A DNA stretch of 64,000 nt from Pseudomonas sp. B21-015 (GTDB lineage Bacteria > Pseudomonadota > Gammaproteobacteria > Pseudomonadales > Pseudomonadaceae), in assembly GCF_024749285.1 (NCBI RefSeq), contig NZ_CP087196.1:372001-436000 (forward strand), in the 5' to 3' direction. Below, in pieces: positions 19,652 through 28,330 of the stretch. Below the pieces are notes generated by a model, which worked only from the letters and a program-made list of their open reading frames with translations, made no database searches and was not told the origin of the DNA. Within the stretch, counting starts at the first letter, position 1; the number at the start of each line of letters is the position of its first letter. A program made the position numbers and the translations under genes.

Positions 19652-20538
19652 AGCGCTTCCGTTTCTCAAGTTTCATGCTGGTAGCGGGTTTGCTGTTCAT
19701 CTACGCGCCGATGCTGATCCTGGTGATCTACTCGTTCAACGCCTCGAAACTGGTGACGGTGTGGGGCGGCTGGTCGATCAAGTGGTACGTGGGGTTGCTG
19801 GACAACACCCAATTGATGGGCTCGGTGGTGCGCTCGCTGGAAATCGCCTGCTACACGGCGATTGCAGCGGTGGCACTGGGGACGCTGGCGGCCTTCGTGC
19901 TGACCCGCATCACCCACTTCAAGGGCCGCACGCTGTTCGGTGGCCTGGTGACCGCGCCGTTGGTGATGCCCGAAGTGATCACCGGCCTGTCGTTGTTGCT
20001 GCTGTTCGTGGCCATGGCGCAGATGATCGGCTGGCCGCAGGAGCGCGGCATCGTCACCATCTGGATCGCTCACACCACGTTCTGCGCAGCCTATGTGGCG
20101 GTGGTGGTGTCGGCGCGCTTGCGTGAGCTGGACCTGTCCATCGAAGAAGCGGCCATGGACCTCGGTGCGCGGCCGTGGAAGGTGTTCTTCCTGATCACCA
20201 TCCCGATGATCGCACCGTCCCTGGCGGCGGGGGGCATGATGTCGTTCGCGTTGTCCCTGGATGATCTGGTGCTGGCGAGCTTCGTGTCGGGCCCGGGTTC
20301 CACGACCCTGCCGATGGAAGTGTTCTCGGCGGTGCGCCTGGGCGTGAAACCCGAGATCAACGCCGTGGCCAGTCTGATTCTGCTGGCGGTGTCGCTGGTG
20401 ACCTTCCTGGTCTGGTTCTTCAGCCGCCGTGCCGAAGAGATTCGCAAGCGTGCGATCCAGCAGGCTATCGAGGAAGGCGCCGCCGACTCCTGGAAACAAC
20501 CGGACGTGCGCCGAGCGCCGGCGCCGGAAGCGGCTTGA
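19648..20538 (+). CDS. spuH: Polyamine ABC transporter permease SpuH
   Basis: PotI/PotC-type inner-membrane subunit. 296 residues with about six membrane segments beginning FMLVAGLLFIYAPMLILVIY. The EAA loop is EEAAMDLGARPWKVFFLITI. The ATG overlaps the spuG stop (ATGA), so spuFGH are translationally coupled. Last gene of the spu operon; REP sequences follow. Confidence 0.94.
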   Translation: MKRFRFSSFMLVAGLLFIYAPMLILVIYSFNASKLVTVWGGWSIKWYVGLLDNTQLMGSVVRSLEIACYTAIAAVALGTLAAFVLTRITHFKGRTLFGGLVTAPLVMPEVITGLSLLLLFVAMAQMIGWPQERGIVTIWIAHTTFCAAYVAVVVSARLRELDLSIEEAAMDLGARPWKVFFLITIPMIAPSLAAGGMMSFALSLDDLVLASFVSGPGSTTLPMEVFSAVRLGVKPEINAVASLILLAVSLVTFLVWFFSRRAEEIRKRAIQQAIEEGAADSWKQPDVRRAPAPEAA

Positions 20539-20578
20539 GCGTCTGCAGGGTGACTACAAATGTGTGGCCACCCAGACC

Positions 20579-20674
20579 CACTGTGGGAGCGGGCTTGCCC
20601 GCGATAGCGATCTATCCATCGACATCTATGTTGAAGGTGAGGACGCCATCGCGGGCAAGCCCGCTCCCACAGTG
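20579..20674. repeat. REPIN, GTGGGAGCGGGCTTGCCCGC type
   Basis: Two inverted REP palindromes with arms of about 27 bases between convergent spuH and hacB. A single further REP half lies at 20717-20745. Confidence 0.88.
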
Positions 20675-20765
20675 GTTTTCTGTCATACACATGTTTTGTG
20701 TTCGCTGAAGATCAACTGTAGGAGCGAGGCTTGCCCGCGAAGGCGTCAGCCGGGCCAGCAAAAAT

Positions 20766-23168
20766 CTACCGCGCCGGCAACAGCTTCAAGGTGCTGCGGG
20801 TATTGGCCGTCACTTCTTCATCATTGAAATTCGCCTGGTAATAAACCCCTTCGATATACGCCTCGGCCTGGTCGGCATAGTGGCTGTCGAACGGCACGCC
20901 GCTCTGGCCGACCGGGTTGATGGTCAGGCTGTGGGCCGGGTCGGCGAAGTCGATCAGGCGCCGGGTCGACGGGCCGTAGGTCACGGGCCACGGCGCCGGG
21001 CCGATCTTGGCCGAGAGGTTGTTCGGCACTTCGTGGGTGCCGGGTGCCGCGAACGGGCCAACGTTGAAGATCCGGTCCAGCGGCTTTTGCATCCCCAGCG
21101 GATGGCCGTGGGTCAGGGTGTGCGCCTTGCCCCACTGCCATTGCGTGACATCGGCGCCCAGGGCGGTCTTGAGGTGAGCCATGCTCGCTTGCCAGGCCAC
21201 CTTGACCGTATCGGCGCGGGTTTCCTTGTCGGGGGTGTTGCGGTTGTCCCACCACGGCGAATCGGCGGAGGCCGCCAGACGCGGCAGTGCGGCATCGATC
21301 ACCCGGGTCGGGAGCAACGTTTCGAAGAAGTCATTGCCCAGTTCATCGCGCATCGCTGCGTCGGCGAGGTTGAACAAGAACTGGTTGAACAGCGTGGCGC
21401 TGATGGAGTCCAGCGGGTAGTCGCCGCTCCACTGCGCCAGTTGCTCCACCCGTTTGAGCTCGGCGGGGTCGCTCACCACTTCACGCAGCACCGGCAACAA
21501 TGGCGCCAGCAAACGCGGACCGTAGGCGGTGGTGGTGCCCAGTTGCAGCTTCTGGTTGGCTTCGTTGTCCCACTTCACGTTTTTGTCGCTGAGCTGACGA
21601 TTGAGCTGCTGACCGCGATCGGCGAGGTTGTAGTAACCGGGAATCTCCATGCCGGTCGGCGATACCGGCTGGAAATTGGCCGAGACGATGTAGCCCCGCG
21701 CCGGATTCTCTTCCTGTGGGTTGGCGCTGAACGGATAAAAGCCTTCCTTGTCCGCCTGAGGGGTACTGCCGTCGAGGATGAAACCGGGCTTCACCCCGGC
21801 CGGGCGCTTGGGCAGCAGCGCCGAGGCCCACCAACCGATGTCGCCCTTGGCGTTGGCGTAGACGATGTTCAGCCCCGGTGCCTGAACCTTGGCCGATGCG
21901 GCGCGGGCCTTGGCCAGGGTGTCGGCGCGGTTGAGCTGATAGAAGCCGTCGAGGATCGGATTCGGGGTCTCGAGGAAGGCCCACCACATGGCAACCGGTG
22001 TCTTGCCGGCGGCAGTGCCGAGTGCATCGTTGATGATCGGACCGTGGGGCGATTGACGCAGGGTCAGCGTGACCGGTGACTGGCCTTTGACCGCGATCTG
22101 TTGTTCGGTGTTGACCATGTCGACCCACTGGCCGCGATACCAGACCTGGTTCGGGTTGTCCGGGTTGACCTTCTCGGCGATCAGGTCCAGATCGTCGTTC
22201 TGGAACATCGTCAGGCTCCAGCCGAAGTCCAGGTTGTGGCCGAGAAATGCAAACGGCACCAGCGCCTGATGGTAGCCATAAAGCTCGAAACCCGGCGCTG
22301 ACAGGTGCGCTTCGTACCACACCGACGGCACCGAGAAGCGAATGTGCGGGTCACCGGCCAGCAGTGGTTTACCGCTTTTGCTGCGGTTGCCGGAAATCAC
22401 CCAGGCATTGCTGCCTTCGAATTGCGGCAGGCCGTGGTCGGCCTGCGCTTGCTCACTCAAACGGGCGAGGGCGTTCAGGTCCTTCCAGTCATTGGCGGTG
22501 AGGGCCGGTGCGGGGGTGGTGTGCCCTTTGGCCAGCACGCCCTTGGGCTGCCAGTCGAGATCGAAGATGTTCAGGTATTCGACGCCCAGTTGGTCACGCA
22601 CGTAAGTCAGCAAGGGTTCGGTGCGAAACGCCGCGGCAAAGCTGTAGGCCATGTAGCCGGCGATGCTGATGCTGTCTTCGGCGGTGAAAGGGCGCTTGGG
22701 GATCCCCAGCACGTCGAACTCTGCCGGCGCAGCGTGGTTGTCCTGATATTGATTGATGCCGTCCAGATAAGCTTGCAGGGCCTTCCACGCCGGCGACTGA
22801 CGATCCAGCGCGGCCACGTAGCTTTCAGCCCGTTCGCGGATGCGCAGGCTGCGAAACAGTTTGTCGGTGTCGAGCAGTTTCGGGCCGAGGACTTCGGCCA
22901 GCTCCCCACGGGCCAGACGCCGCACGGCTTCCATCTGGAACAATCGGTCCTGGGCTTGCACGTAGCCGAGGGCGCGATAGAGGTCGGTTTCGTTTTCGGC
23001 GCGGATATGCGGCACGCCGCGCTCGTCGTAGCGCACGGTCACCGAACCTTGCAGGTGCTGCAACTTCACCAGGCCCTGGCGCGTCGGTTGCTTGCTGTAC
23101 ACATACCAGCCGCCCCCGGCGACGAGCACGACGATCAGCAAGGCAAGTACGGTCAGGACGCGTTTCAT
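20766..23168 (-). CDS. hacB: Penicillin-acylase-family N-terminal nucleophile hydrolase, probably AHL acylase HacB
   Basis: Hydrolyses an amide bond; relatives in P. aeruginosa cleave long-chain acyl-homoserine lactones and so quench quorum signals. 800 residues: N-terminal signal/anchor (LLIVVLVAGGGWYVY, about 10-24), alpha chain to about 252, then self-processing site EG-Ser253-NAW with Ser253 the new N-terminal nucleophile, and the beta chain with KSGKPLLAGDPH and WWDNRNTPDKET. P. aeruginosa HacB (PA0305) lies at the same place after spuH, which supports the name. Substrate remains inferred. The ATG at 23168 follows AAGGAG. Confidence 0.85.
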   Translation of the reverse strand: MKRVLTVLALLIVVLVAGGGWYVYSKQPTRQGLVKLQHLQGSVTVRYDERGVPHIRAENETDLYRALGYVQAQDRLFQMEAVRRLARGELAEVLGPKLLDTDKLFRSLRIRERAESYVAALDRQSPAWKALQAYLDGINQYQDNHAAPAEFDVLGIPKRPFTAEDSISIAGYMAYSFAAAFRTEPLLTYVRDQLGVEYLNIFDLDWQPKGVLAKGHTTPAPALTANDWKDLNALARLSEQAQADHGLPQFEGSNAWVISGNRSKSGKPLLAGDPHIRFSVPSVWYEAHLSAPGFELYGYHQALVPFAFLGHNLDFGWSLTMFQNDDLDLIAEKVNPDNPNQVWYRGQWVDMVNTEQQIAVKGQSPVTLTLRQSPHGPIINDALGTAAGKTPVAMWWAFLETPNPILDGFYQLNRADTLAKARAASAKVQAPGLNIVYANAKGDIGWWASALLPKRPAGVKPGFILDGSTPQADKEGFYPFSANPQEENPARGYIVSANFQPVSPTGMEIPGYYNLADRGQQLNRQLSDKNVKWDNEANQKLQLGTTTAYGPRLLAPLLPVLREVVSDPAELKRVEQLAQWSGDYPLDSISATLFNQFLFNLADAAMRDELGNDFFETLLPTRVIDAALPRLAASADSPWWDNRNTPDKETRADTVKVAWQASMAHLKTALGADVTQWQWGKAHTLTHGHPLGMQKPLDRIFNVGPFAAPGTHEVPNNLSAKIGPAPWPVTYGPSTRRLIDFADPAHSLTINPVGQSGVPFDSHYADQAEAYIEGVYYQANFNDEEVTANTRSTLKLLPAR

Positions 23169-23271
23169 GGTGACTCCTTGTTCGGTCGGGATTGCCGCCC
23201 GCGTGGGCTGCAAACGTGTAGCACAGCCCTCCTGTGCCGGGCATCGCGGTCCTGGAAAAGCCAGGAATGCC

Positions 23272-23850
23272 TTACTTCACCTGCGCAGGCCACGGGCAGT
23301 AGCAACCCACCGCCAGCGTATGGGTGGCGTTCACCGCCCGGCCTTCGTTCAGCGCTTGCAGGATGGGCTCGATAAAACTGTTGCTCGAATTGCAGGTCAG
23401 GCCTTCGCTGTACGGACCGAAATACGCCAGCTGGCCGCTGCGGTCCCAAATCGCTACTGCCGGGCTGGCAGGGATCTGTTCGGAGCCTGGCAGGACGGCG
23501 ATGGTTTTAAGGCGGCTCAAGGTGCCGGGCAACTGAGCATGGCTGCCGGGCTTTTGTACCGCATAGAACTCGACGCCCTGCGGTACATATTGCTCAACCA
23601 GTTCGGTCAGGTGTTGTTGGTTGCCGACATTGCACGGGCAGGCCGGGTCCCAGAAGTGCACCAGGCGGATGGCGCCGGGGCCGGCAAGTTCGTCCGGCAA
23701 GTGCAACGGGTCGCCGGAGAACACCGCCGTGTGCGAACTGAAGGCTCGCAAGTAGCGCCCCTGAAACCAGTCATAGGCGGCCCACAGCCCGCCGGCACAC
23801 ACAAGGGCGAGCAGGCTGGCAAGCAGTGTGGTGCGGTAGGCCGGGCGCAT
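23272..23850 (-). CDS. Membrane-anchored thioredoxin-like protein (DUF6436 type)
   Basis: 192 residues: one N-terminal membrane segment (LLASLLALVCAGGLWAAY), then a periplasmic domain with LVHFWDPACPCN (a C-P-C in place of a classic C-x-x-C), SPAVAIWDRSGQLAYFGPY and a Cys-containing tail (VGCYCPWP). This resembles a thioredoxin fold with altered active-site spacing. I recall such proteins as DUF6436 in Pseudomonas; function unknown. The start at 23850 has GAGGA upstream and gives a short N-tail before the membrane segment. Divergent from the next gene. Confidence 0.75.
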   Translation of the reverse strand: MRPAYRTTLLASLLALVCAGGLWAAYDWFQGRYLRAFSSHTAVFSGDPLHLPDELAGPGAIRLVHFWDPACPCNVGNQQHLTELVEQYVPQGVEFYAVQKPGSHAQLPGTLSRLKTIAVLPGSEQIPASPAVAIWDRSGQLAYFGPYSEGLTCNSSNSFIEPILQALNEGRAVNATHTLAVGCYCPWPAQVK

Positions 23851-23947
23851 GGGTTTCAATCCTCGAAGGTCGGCTAGCTTGCCATGCTTGCCGCGACAGA
23901 TGAATATCGCAGGCCCATAAAGTCCGTTTAGCGCTTTGGAATAGCCC

Positions 23948-24895
23948 ATGTCTGCCACTTTCGACCCCGATCATTTGCGTGCCAGCCTGCGGCCATTGGC
24001 CGAGTGGCAGCCGCTGTCGACGGAGGCCATGGCCTATCAGCGTTTTTATGGGCTGGACTTTGCGCCGCGAGCCCTGCGCAGTGGCCTGGGGCGTTTCGAG
24101 GTCGATGGCTATGAAGTGGTCAGCCAGCTCTGGTGGCCCGAGCGGGCAAAGGCGACGCTGTTTTTGTTTCACGGTTTCTACGATCACACCGGGCTCTACG
24201 GGCATGTGATCGAGTGGGCGCTGGACCAGGGTTTTGCGGTGATCGCCTGTGATCTGCCGGGGCATGGGCTGTCCAGTGGCGAACGGGCGAGCATCAAGGA
24301 CTTCGCCGAGTATCAGGATACTCTGCAAGGGCTGTTGGCCGAGGCGCAGTCGCTGGGCCTTCCGCAGCCCTGGCACTTGTGCGGGCAAAGCACCGGCGGG
24401 GCGATCGTGATCGACCATGTGCTCAATCAGGGGGCGAACAGTCCGGCCCAAGGGCAGGTGATTCTGCTGTCGCCACTGGTGCGGCCGCGAGCCTGGGGCT
24501 GGTCGAAGCTCAGTTATTACCTGCTCAAGCCGTTCGTCAATGGCATCGCCCGGCGCTTCAGCGAGAACTCCAACGACCCTGACTTCCTGGCATTCCTGCA
24601 AGCCGATCCGTTGCAGCCGCTGCGTCTGCCAACGGCCTGGGTCGGTGCGCTGGGACGGTGGATCAAGCGTATCGAAGCGGCACCGAAGAGCCCGCGGCGG
24701 CCGCTGATTGTGCAGGGGCAGGCGGACATGACGGTGGATTGGGAGCACAACCTTGAAGTGTTGCGGGCAAAGTTCGATCGGCCTCAGGTATTGATGCTGC
24801 CTGAGGCGCGGCATCATTTGGCGAATGAGTCGCCGGGGTTGCGGCAGGAGTATTTCGGGTTTTTGAGCAAGCGGATCGAGGGGCGGAATCTTTAG
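23948..24895 (+). CDS. Alpha/beta hydrolase, lysophospholipase/monoacylglycerol-lipase type
   Basis: 315-residue soluble serine hydrolase. Oxyanion-hole region FLFHGFYDHTGLYG (about 72-85), ACDLPGHGLSSG, nucleophile elbow CGQSTGG (G-x-S-x-G, Ser near 146), acid in VQGQADMTVDW and His in EARHHLANE. The pattern fits PldB/YHET-like or serine aminopeptidase S33 (Hydrolase_4) proteins. Substrate unknown. An IS110 element lies 32 bases after the stop, inserted in a REP, so the gene itself is intact. Confidence 0.88.
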   Translation: MSATFDPDHLRASLRPLAEWQPLSTEAMAYQRFYGLDFAPRALRSGLGRFEVDGYEVVSQLWWPERAKATLFLFHGFYDHTGLYGHVIEWALDQGFAVIACDLPGHGLSSGERASIKDFAEYQDTLQGLLAEAQSLGLPQPWHLCGQSTGGAIVIDHVLNQGANSPAQGQVILLSPLVRPRAWGWSKLSYYLLKPFVNGIARRFSENSNDPDFLAFLQADPLQPLRLPTAWVGALGRWIKRIEAAPKSPRRPLIVQGQADMTVDWEHNLEVLRAKFDRPQVLMLPEARHHLANESPGLRQEYFGFLSKRIEGRNL

Positions 24896-24944
24896 CGGTC
24901 GTTCGGGCCACATCGCGGGCAAGCCCGCTTGTATGGTAGGACTT

Positions 24945-25095
24945 GAAGGGAGGAGGAGGGACAAAGCCCGATTCTGACTGTTGACGCAGTACAGATCCGT
25001 GGGAGATTTCGCCCCTCCTCCTTTCACCCAAGCGCCGATAAAGAATGCATCTGGCTAGACCGACGATAGGAACAAGCCTGCGCCTCTGAGTGAGC
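24945..25095 (+). ncRNA. Candidate IS110 bridge RNA, copy 1 (ends approximate)
   Basis: A 9-bp stem (24952-24960 with 25013-25021) closes a loop holding AAGCCCG (24964-24970), identical to the left half of the REP target, and GTGGGAG (24999-25005), the complement of the right half including the CT core. An inner hairpin (24974-24980 / 24987-24994) separates the two. A second region holds AAAGAAT (25040-25046), close to the element's own right end ATAGAAT, and ACAAG (25072-25076), the complement of CTTGT at the left junction. This is the target-loop/donor-loop plan of the IS621 bridge RNA. RNA ends are inferred. Confidence 0.72.
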
Positions 25096-25133
25096 CCTTC
25101 AAGTGTTCAAAACCATATCCCGGAGGAAATACA

Positions 25134-26081
25134 ATGGCAATGCCGGTTTCTGTCACACAGCCGATCGTAGGCGTGGATGTCGCCAAGAACGAACTGGTGA
25201 TCTATCGCGCCGAACTTGACCTGCTTGAAGAGATTCCCAACAACAAAGCAGCCATCAAGACGTGGTTGAAGGCCTTGCCAGGGACAGTCGCGGTAGCTAT
25301 TGAATCGACCAATATCTATCACCTGGAGTTCGCTGATCTGGCCTATGAGGCCGGCTGCACGATTTACATGGTGGGTGGCTATGAGCTCAGCCATTACCGC
25401 AAAGGGGTGAATGTCCGTGCCAAAACCGACGCGCTGGATGCCAGGCTGCTCGCTCGCTATCTGAAGAACGAAGGTGATGATCTTCATCCATGGACCCCGC
25501 CATCACCGCTGTACCGCCAGCTCCTGAGCCTCTTCCGTCGTCGCGCAGCCTTGGTTCAGGCGCGGGTCGGCCTGGTGCAAAGCTGGGCGAATGAGCCACT
25601 GTTGAAGACAGCTTTTGCCGAGCAAGTGAAATCCATGCAGCAGCTTGAGGCGCTGGTCGAAAAGACGATTAATAATCATCTGAAGGAAGCCGGCTTGCTC
25701 GGTCAGTTGAAGCGTTGCGTGAAAGTTGAAGGCATTGGATTTTTGACCGGAGCCCGCTTGCTCACGGCGTTTCAGCGGGGCGACTTCAGAAACGCGGATG
25801 CCTTTATTGCCTTCCTGGGAATGGATCTGCGCGTGTCGAAGTCAGGACAAAAGGATGGTCGTCGGAGTCTGACCAAGCGAGGTGACCCGGAAGCCCGCCG
25901 GCTTTTGCACAATGCAGCCATGTCGGCCAGCCGTACGCCTGCCTGGAAAGGCTTTTACGAAGAGCAAAGAGCTCGGGGCTTCAGCACCACTCAGGCGCTG
26001 GTGATACTGGCTCGCAAGCTTGCTCGGATCGTATTCGCTCTGCTGAAAGGGCAGAGCGAATACCAACCAAAAGCCGGTTGA
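25134..26081 (+). CDS. IS110-family transposase (DEDD recombinase), copy 1
   Basis: 315-residue RNA-guided recombinase. The N-terminal RuvC-like DEDD domain shows Asp in VGVDVAKNE, Glu in AIESTNIYH and D-x-x-D in KTDALDARLLARYL. A coiled-coil linker lies around residues 165-195. The C-terminal Tnp_20 domain has GIGFLTGARLL, FLGMDLRVSKSGQKDG with the expected catalytic serine, and RGDPEARRLLHNAAM. CGGAGGAAATACA gives a strong ribosome site. The stop lies inside the right-end hairpin. It has no visible damage and is likely active. Confidence 0.95.
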   Translation: MAMPVSVTQPIVGVDVAKNELVIYRAELDLLEEIPNNKAAIKTWLKALPGTVAVAIESTNIYHLEFADLAYEAGCTIYMVGGYELSHYRKGVNVRAKTDALDARLLARYLKNEGDDLHPWTPPSPLYRQLLSLFRRRAALVQARVGLVQSWANEPLLKTAFAEQVKSMQQLEALVEKTINNHLKEAGLLGQLKRCVKVEGIGFLTGARLLTAFQRGDFRNADAFIAFLGMDLRVSKSGQKDGRRSLTKRGDPEARRLLHNAAMSASRTPAWKGFYEEQRARGFSTTQALVILARKLARIVFALLKGQSEYQPKAG

Positions 26082-26153
26082 GGGCTTCCCCTCAACCATA
26101 GAATCTCCCACAGTATCTGTGTAAGTCACCCATTTTGTGACCCGTACAAAACT

Positions 26154-26178
26154 TGTGGGAGCGGGCTTGCCCGCGATG
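26154..26178 (-). repeat. REP palindrome, partner of the REP split by IS copy 1
   Basis: GTGGGAGCGGGCTTGCCCGC in inverse orientation to the interrupted REP. Together they were one REPIN before insertion. Confidence 0.85.
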
Positions 26179-26200
26179 GCGATCTGGCGGACGCCAAAAA

Positions 26201-26953
26201 CTACTGAGCCAGGCTCGACGTGCTTTGCCCCACCGCCAACCCCGCACGAATCGCCGCCAGTGCCGCTTGATAGTAAGCCTTGCCTTCAGTGGACTCGGCA
26301 AAGGTCGAAAACTCTTCCAGTTCGTCATCCGACAGGTCGCGATAGACATACAGCAGCGTGTTGTTCAGGTCGGCGCCGATCTGCTCCATCAGGCGCTGGC
26401 GCTGGCCGTTCAACATGCCCTGAGCCTGACCACCGCCGAGCAGGCCGGGGATCATCGAACTCAGGCTGTCGGCTGCCACGCCAGCGATCGCGAGGCTGAC
26501 TTCCGCGCCGGCCTCGCGGGCGGGCAGGGCCTGGGCGAGGTGGCCGATGATCAGCTGGCGAGTATCGCTGGCCTGCATTTTCGGCAAGCCCTTGGCGTTT
26601 TTCGCCAATTGATCGCGACGGGTCGCCAGCAACTCGGCGGCGACGACTTTCTTGCCCAGGGGCGATTGGAAGAAGGTCAGCGCAGGTTTCGGGTCGGCGA
26701 GCTTCTTGCGCAGATGCGCTTCGGCACGCTGGTCCATGGATTTGGGGGCGAAACGCTGATTGCTGTTGTTGACCAGGGCCTGAAACACCGCTGGCGGCAG
26801 GCTGTTCTGGTAACGCTGCTGAGCGGCCGAGAGCGCATCGTTGAAATGCGCGCGTTGTTCTGGCCAACCGGCGACCTTGTACAACTGGTCGTGGCCGTCC
26901 GCCCAGGCGGGCAAAACGCAGAACATCAGCAGTGAGAAAAGCAAGCGACGCAT
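26201..26953 (-). CDS. Exported DUF2059-type protein
   Basis: 250 residues with a cleavable signal peptide (MRRLLFSLLMFCVLPAWA-DG). The mature part is helical and polar. The C-terminal segment LSDDELEEFSTFAESTEGKAYYQA matches the DUF2059 helix pair found in periplasmic proteins of unknown function. AGGAGCCCCT precedes the ATG at 26953. Divergent from the 2OG-oxygenase gene. No function is proposed. Confidence 0.8.
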   Translation of the reverse strand: MRRLLFSLLMFCVLPAWADGHDQLYKVAGWPEQRAHFNDALSAAQQRYQNSLPPAVFQALVNNSNQRFAPKSMDQRAEAHLRKKLADPKPALTFFQSPLGKKVVAAELLATRRDQLAKNAKGLPKMQASDTRQLIIGHLAQALPAREAGAEVSLAIAGVAADSLSSMIPGLLGGGQAQGMLNGQRQRLMEQIGADLNNTLLYVYRDLSDDELEEFSTFAESTEGKAYYQAALAAIRAGLAVGQSTSSLAQ

Positions 26954-27086
26954 AGGGGCTCCTGTCAGCAGCCGACTATTCTCCGTGCGGCATTCGTACT
27001 TGTCGAGAATTCGTATCAGGTTGAGTGCCTTATCCGACCAATCCTCCGCTGCGCGGCTCTGTCGGATTTGCGGGCACAGGAATACT

Positions 27087-27719
27087 ATGCGCGCCATGCA
27101 CATACCCTCTGATCACCCGCTGCTGTTACGTATCGTCGACGACCTGGCTGCACGCGGCTGGTCGCGGCAGAATATTTTCCTGCCTCTGGATCTGACTCGG
27201 GCACTGGCGGCCGAGTGCCGCAAGCGTGCCGCCGAGGGCGAGCTCGCACCGGCCGCCGTGGGGCGCGGGCCGTTTTCGGAGATCCGTGAGGGCATTCGCG
27301 GCGACCATATCCAGTGGATCGAGCCCGGTCAGGTCGAGGCTTGCGACCGCTATCTGGGGTTGATGGACAGCCTGCGCGAGGCGATGAATCGCGGCTTGTT
27401 TCTGGGGCTGGAAGATTTCGAAAGCCATTTCGCCCTGTACCCGCCTGGTGCTTTCTACCTCAAGCATGTCGACCGTTTCCGCGACGACGACCGGCGCATG
27501 GTCTCGGCGGTGATCTACCTCAATGACGCCTGGCTGCCCGAGCATGGCGGTCAGTTGCGCATGTACCTGGATGAGGGCGTCGAACACGATGTGGTGCCCA
27601 CCGGCGGATGCCTGGTGGTGTTCCTGTCGGGCGAAGTCCCCCACGAAGTCTTGCCCGCGACCCGAGAGCGCCTGTCGTTGACGGGCTGGTTCCGCCGTCG
27701 TGGCAACGAGCCGTTCTGA
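27087..27719 (+). CDS. 2-oxoglutarate/Fe(II)-dependent oxygenase (prolyl-4-hydroxylase type)
   Basis: 210-residue cytoplasmic oxygenase with the double-stranded beta-helix fold. Iron ligands His127 and Asp129 lie in YLKHVDRF and the distal His in SGEVPHEVLPA; the 2-oxoglutarate arginine is in RERLSLTGWFRR. It resembles the PHD/Ofd-like bacterial prolyl hydroxylases, one of which acts on EF-Tu in Pseudomonas; that substrate is only an analogy here. Start 27087 has AGGA 5 bases upstream; ATG 27096 is a possible alternative. The next gene begins 2 bases after the stop. Confidence 0.85.
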   Translation: MRAMHIPSDHPLLLRIVDDLAARGWSRQNIFLPLDLTRALAAECRKRAAEGELAPAAVGRGPFSEIREGIRGDHIQWIEPGQVEACDRYLGLMDSLREAMNRGLFLGLEDFESHFALYPPGAFYLKHVDRFRDDDRRMVSAVIYLNDAWLPEHGGQLRMYLDEGVEHDVVPTGGCLVVFLSGEVPHEVLPATRERLSLTGWFRRRGNEPF

Positions 27720-27721
27720 TC

Positions 27722-28207
27722 ATGCAAAAGATTCTGGTAAGCCGCTGTTTGCTCGGCCACCGCGTCCGTTATGACGGCGGGGCCAGTGGGCCGTTCGATC
27801 TGTTGGAGCAGTGGATTGCCGAAGGCCGGGTGGTGCCGTTGTGCCCGGAAGTCGCCGGTGGTTTACCGACGCCAAGGGCCGCGGCGGAAATTCCGGGCGG
27901 GCAGGGCGGTGAAGTGCTTGATGGCTGTGCATCGGTCATCACCACCGAGGGCAAGGATGTCAGTGCCGAGTTTCTTTCGGGGGCTTATCAAGCGCTGGAA
28001 CTGGTGCGGCAGCACGGCATCCGGATTGCCGTACTCAAGGCCAACAGCCCGTCCTGCGGGAATCTGTTGGCCTATGACGGGACGTTCAGTGGCGTGAAGG
28101 TCAGCGGTGAAGGTGTCACAGCGGCCTTGCTCAAGCGCCATGGCGTTCAGGTATTCAGCGAGTTGGACTTGGCCGAAGCGGCGCACGCTCTGGCAACCCT
28201 GAACTAG
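27722..28207 (+). CDS. DUF523 protein
   Basis: 161 residues, with the family's cysteine motifs SRCLLGHRVRYDGG at the N-terminus, LCPEVAGGLPTPR at about 40-52 and KANSPSCGN near 100. DUF523 proteins have been linked to [4Fe-4S] binding and desulfidase-like activity, but this one is uncharacterised. Two bases after the 2OG-oxygenase gene, so surely co-transcribed. Confidence 0.88.
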   Translation: MQKILVSRCLLGHRVRYDGGASGPFDLLEQWIAEGRVVPLCPEVAGGLPTPRAAAEIPGGQGGEVLDGCASVITTEGKDVSAEFLSGAYQALELVRQHGIRIAVLKANSPSCGNLLAYDGTFSGVKVSGEGVTAALLKRHGVQVFSELDLAEAAHALATLN

Positions 28208-28225
28208 CGCCTTGCCCAAAACCCA

Positions 28226-28315
28226 TGTGGGAGCGAGCCTGCTCGCGATAGCGGTCTTACATTTAGCATCAATGTTGACTGTTATGACCCCATCGCGAGC
28301 AGGCTCGCTCCCACA
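28226..28315. repeat. REPIN, GTGGGAGCGAGCCTGCTCGC type
   Basis: Paired inverted palindromes between convergent genes. The same subtype occurs at 33159-33248 and 63731-63818. Confidence 0.88.
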
Positions 28316-28330
28316 GGTTTCTCCGCGATT

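Larger units (their letters stand above)
24928..26106 (+). mobile_element. IS110-family insertion sequence, copy 1, inserted in a REP palindrome
   Basis: About 1,177 bp plus the CT dinucleotide repeated at both ends (24928-24929 and 26105-26106). The left flank ends CGGGCAAGCCCG and the right flank begins CCCACA, the two halves of a REP. The element has a long left non-coding end (about 200 bases), one transposase and a very short right end (23 bases), the layout of the IS110 subgroup. The right end has a hairpin (GGTTGAGG 26076-26083 / CCTCAACC 26090-26097). There are no terminal inverted repeats or target duplications beyond CT. It appears identical to copy 2 at 38626-39804. Confidence 0.93.

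Noticed and set aside
20579..20674. Regular repeats that might suggest a CRISPR array
   Set aside because: These are single pairs of inverted REP palindromes between genes, with no series of equal direct repeats and unique spacers, and no cas genes.
24948..25024. GGAGGAGGG...CCCTCCTCC inverted repeat as a simple terminator
   Set aside because: No T-tract follows, and the loop is over 50 bases and holds target-matching guides. The bridge-RNA reading explains more.
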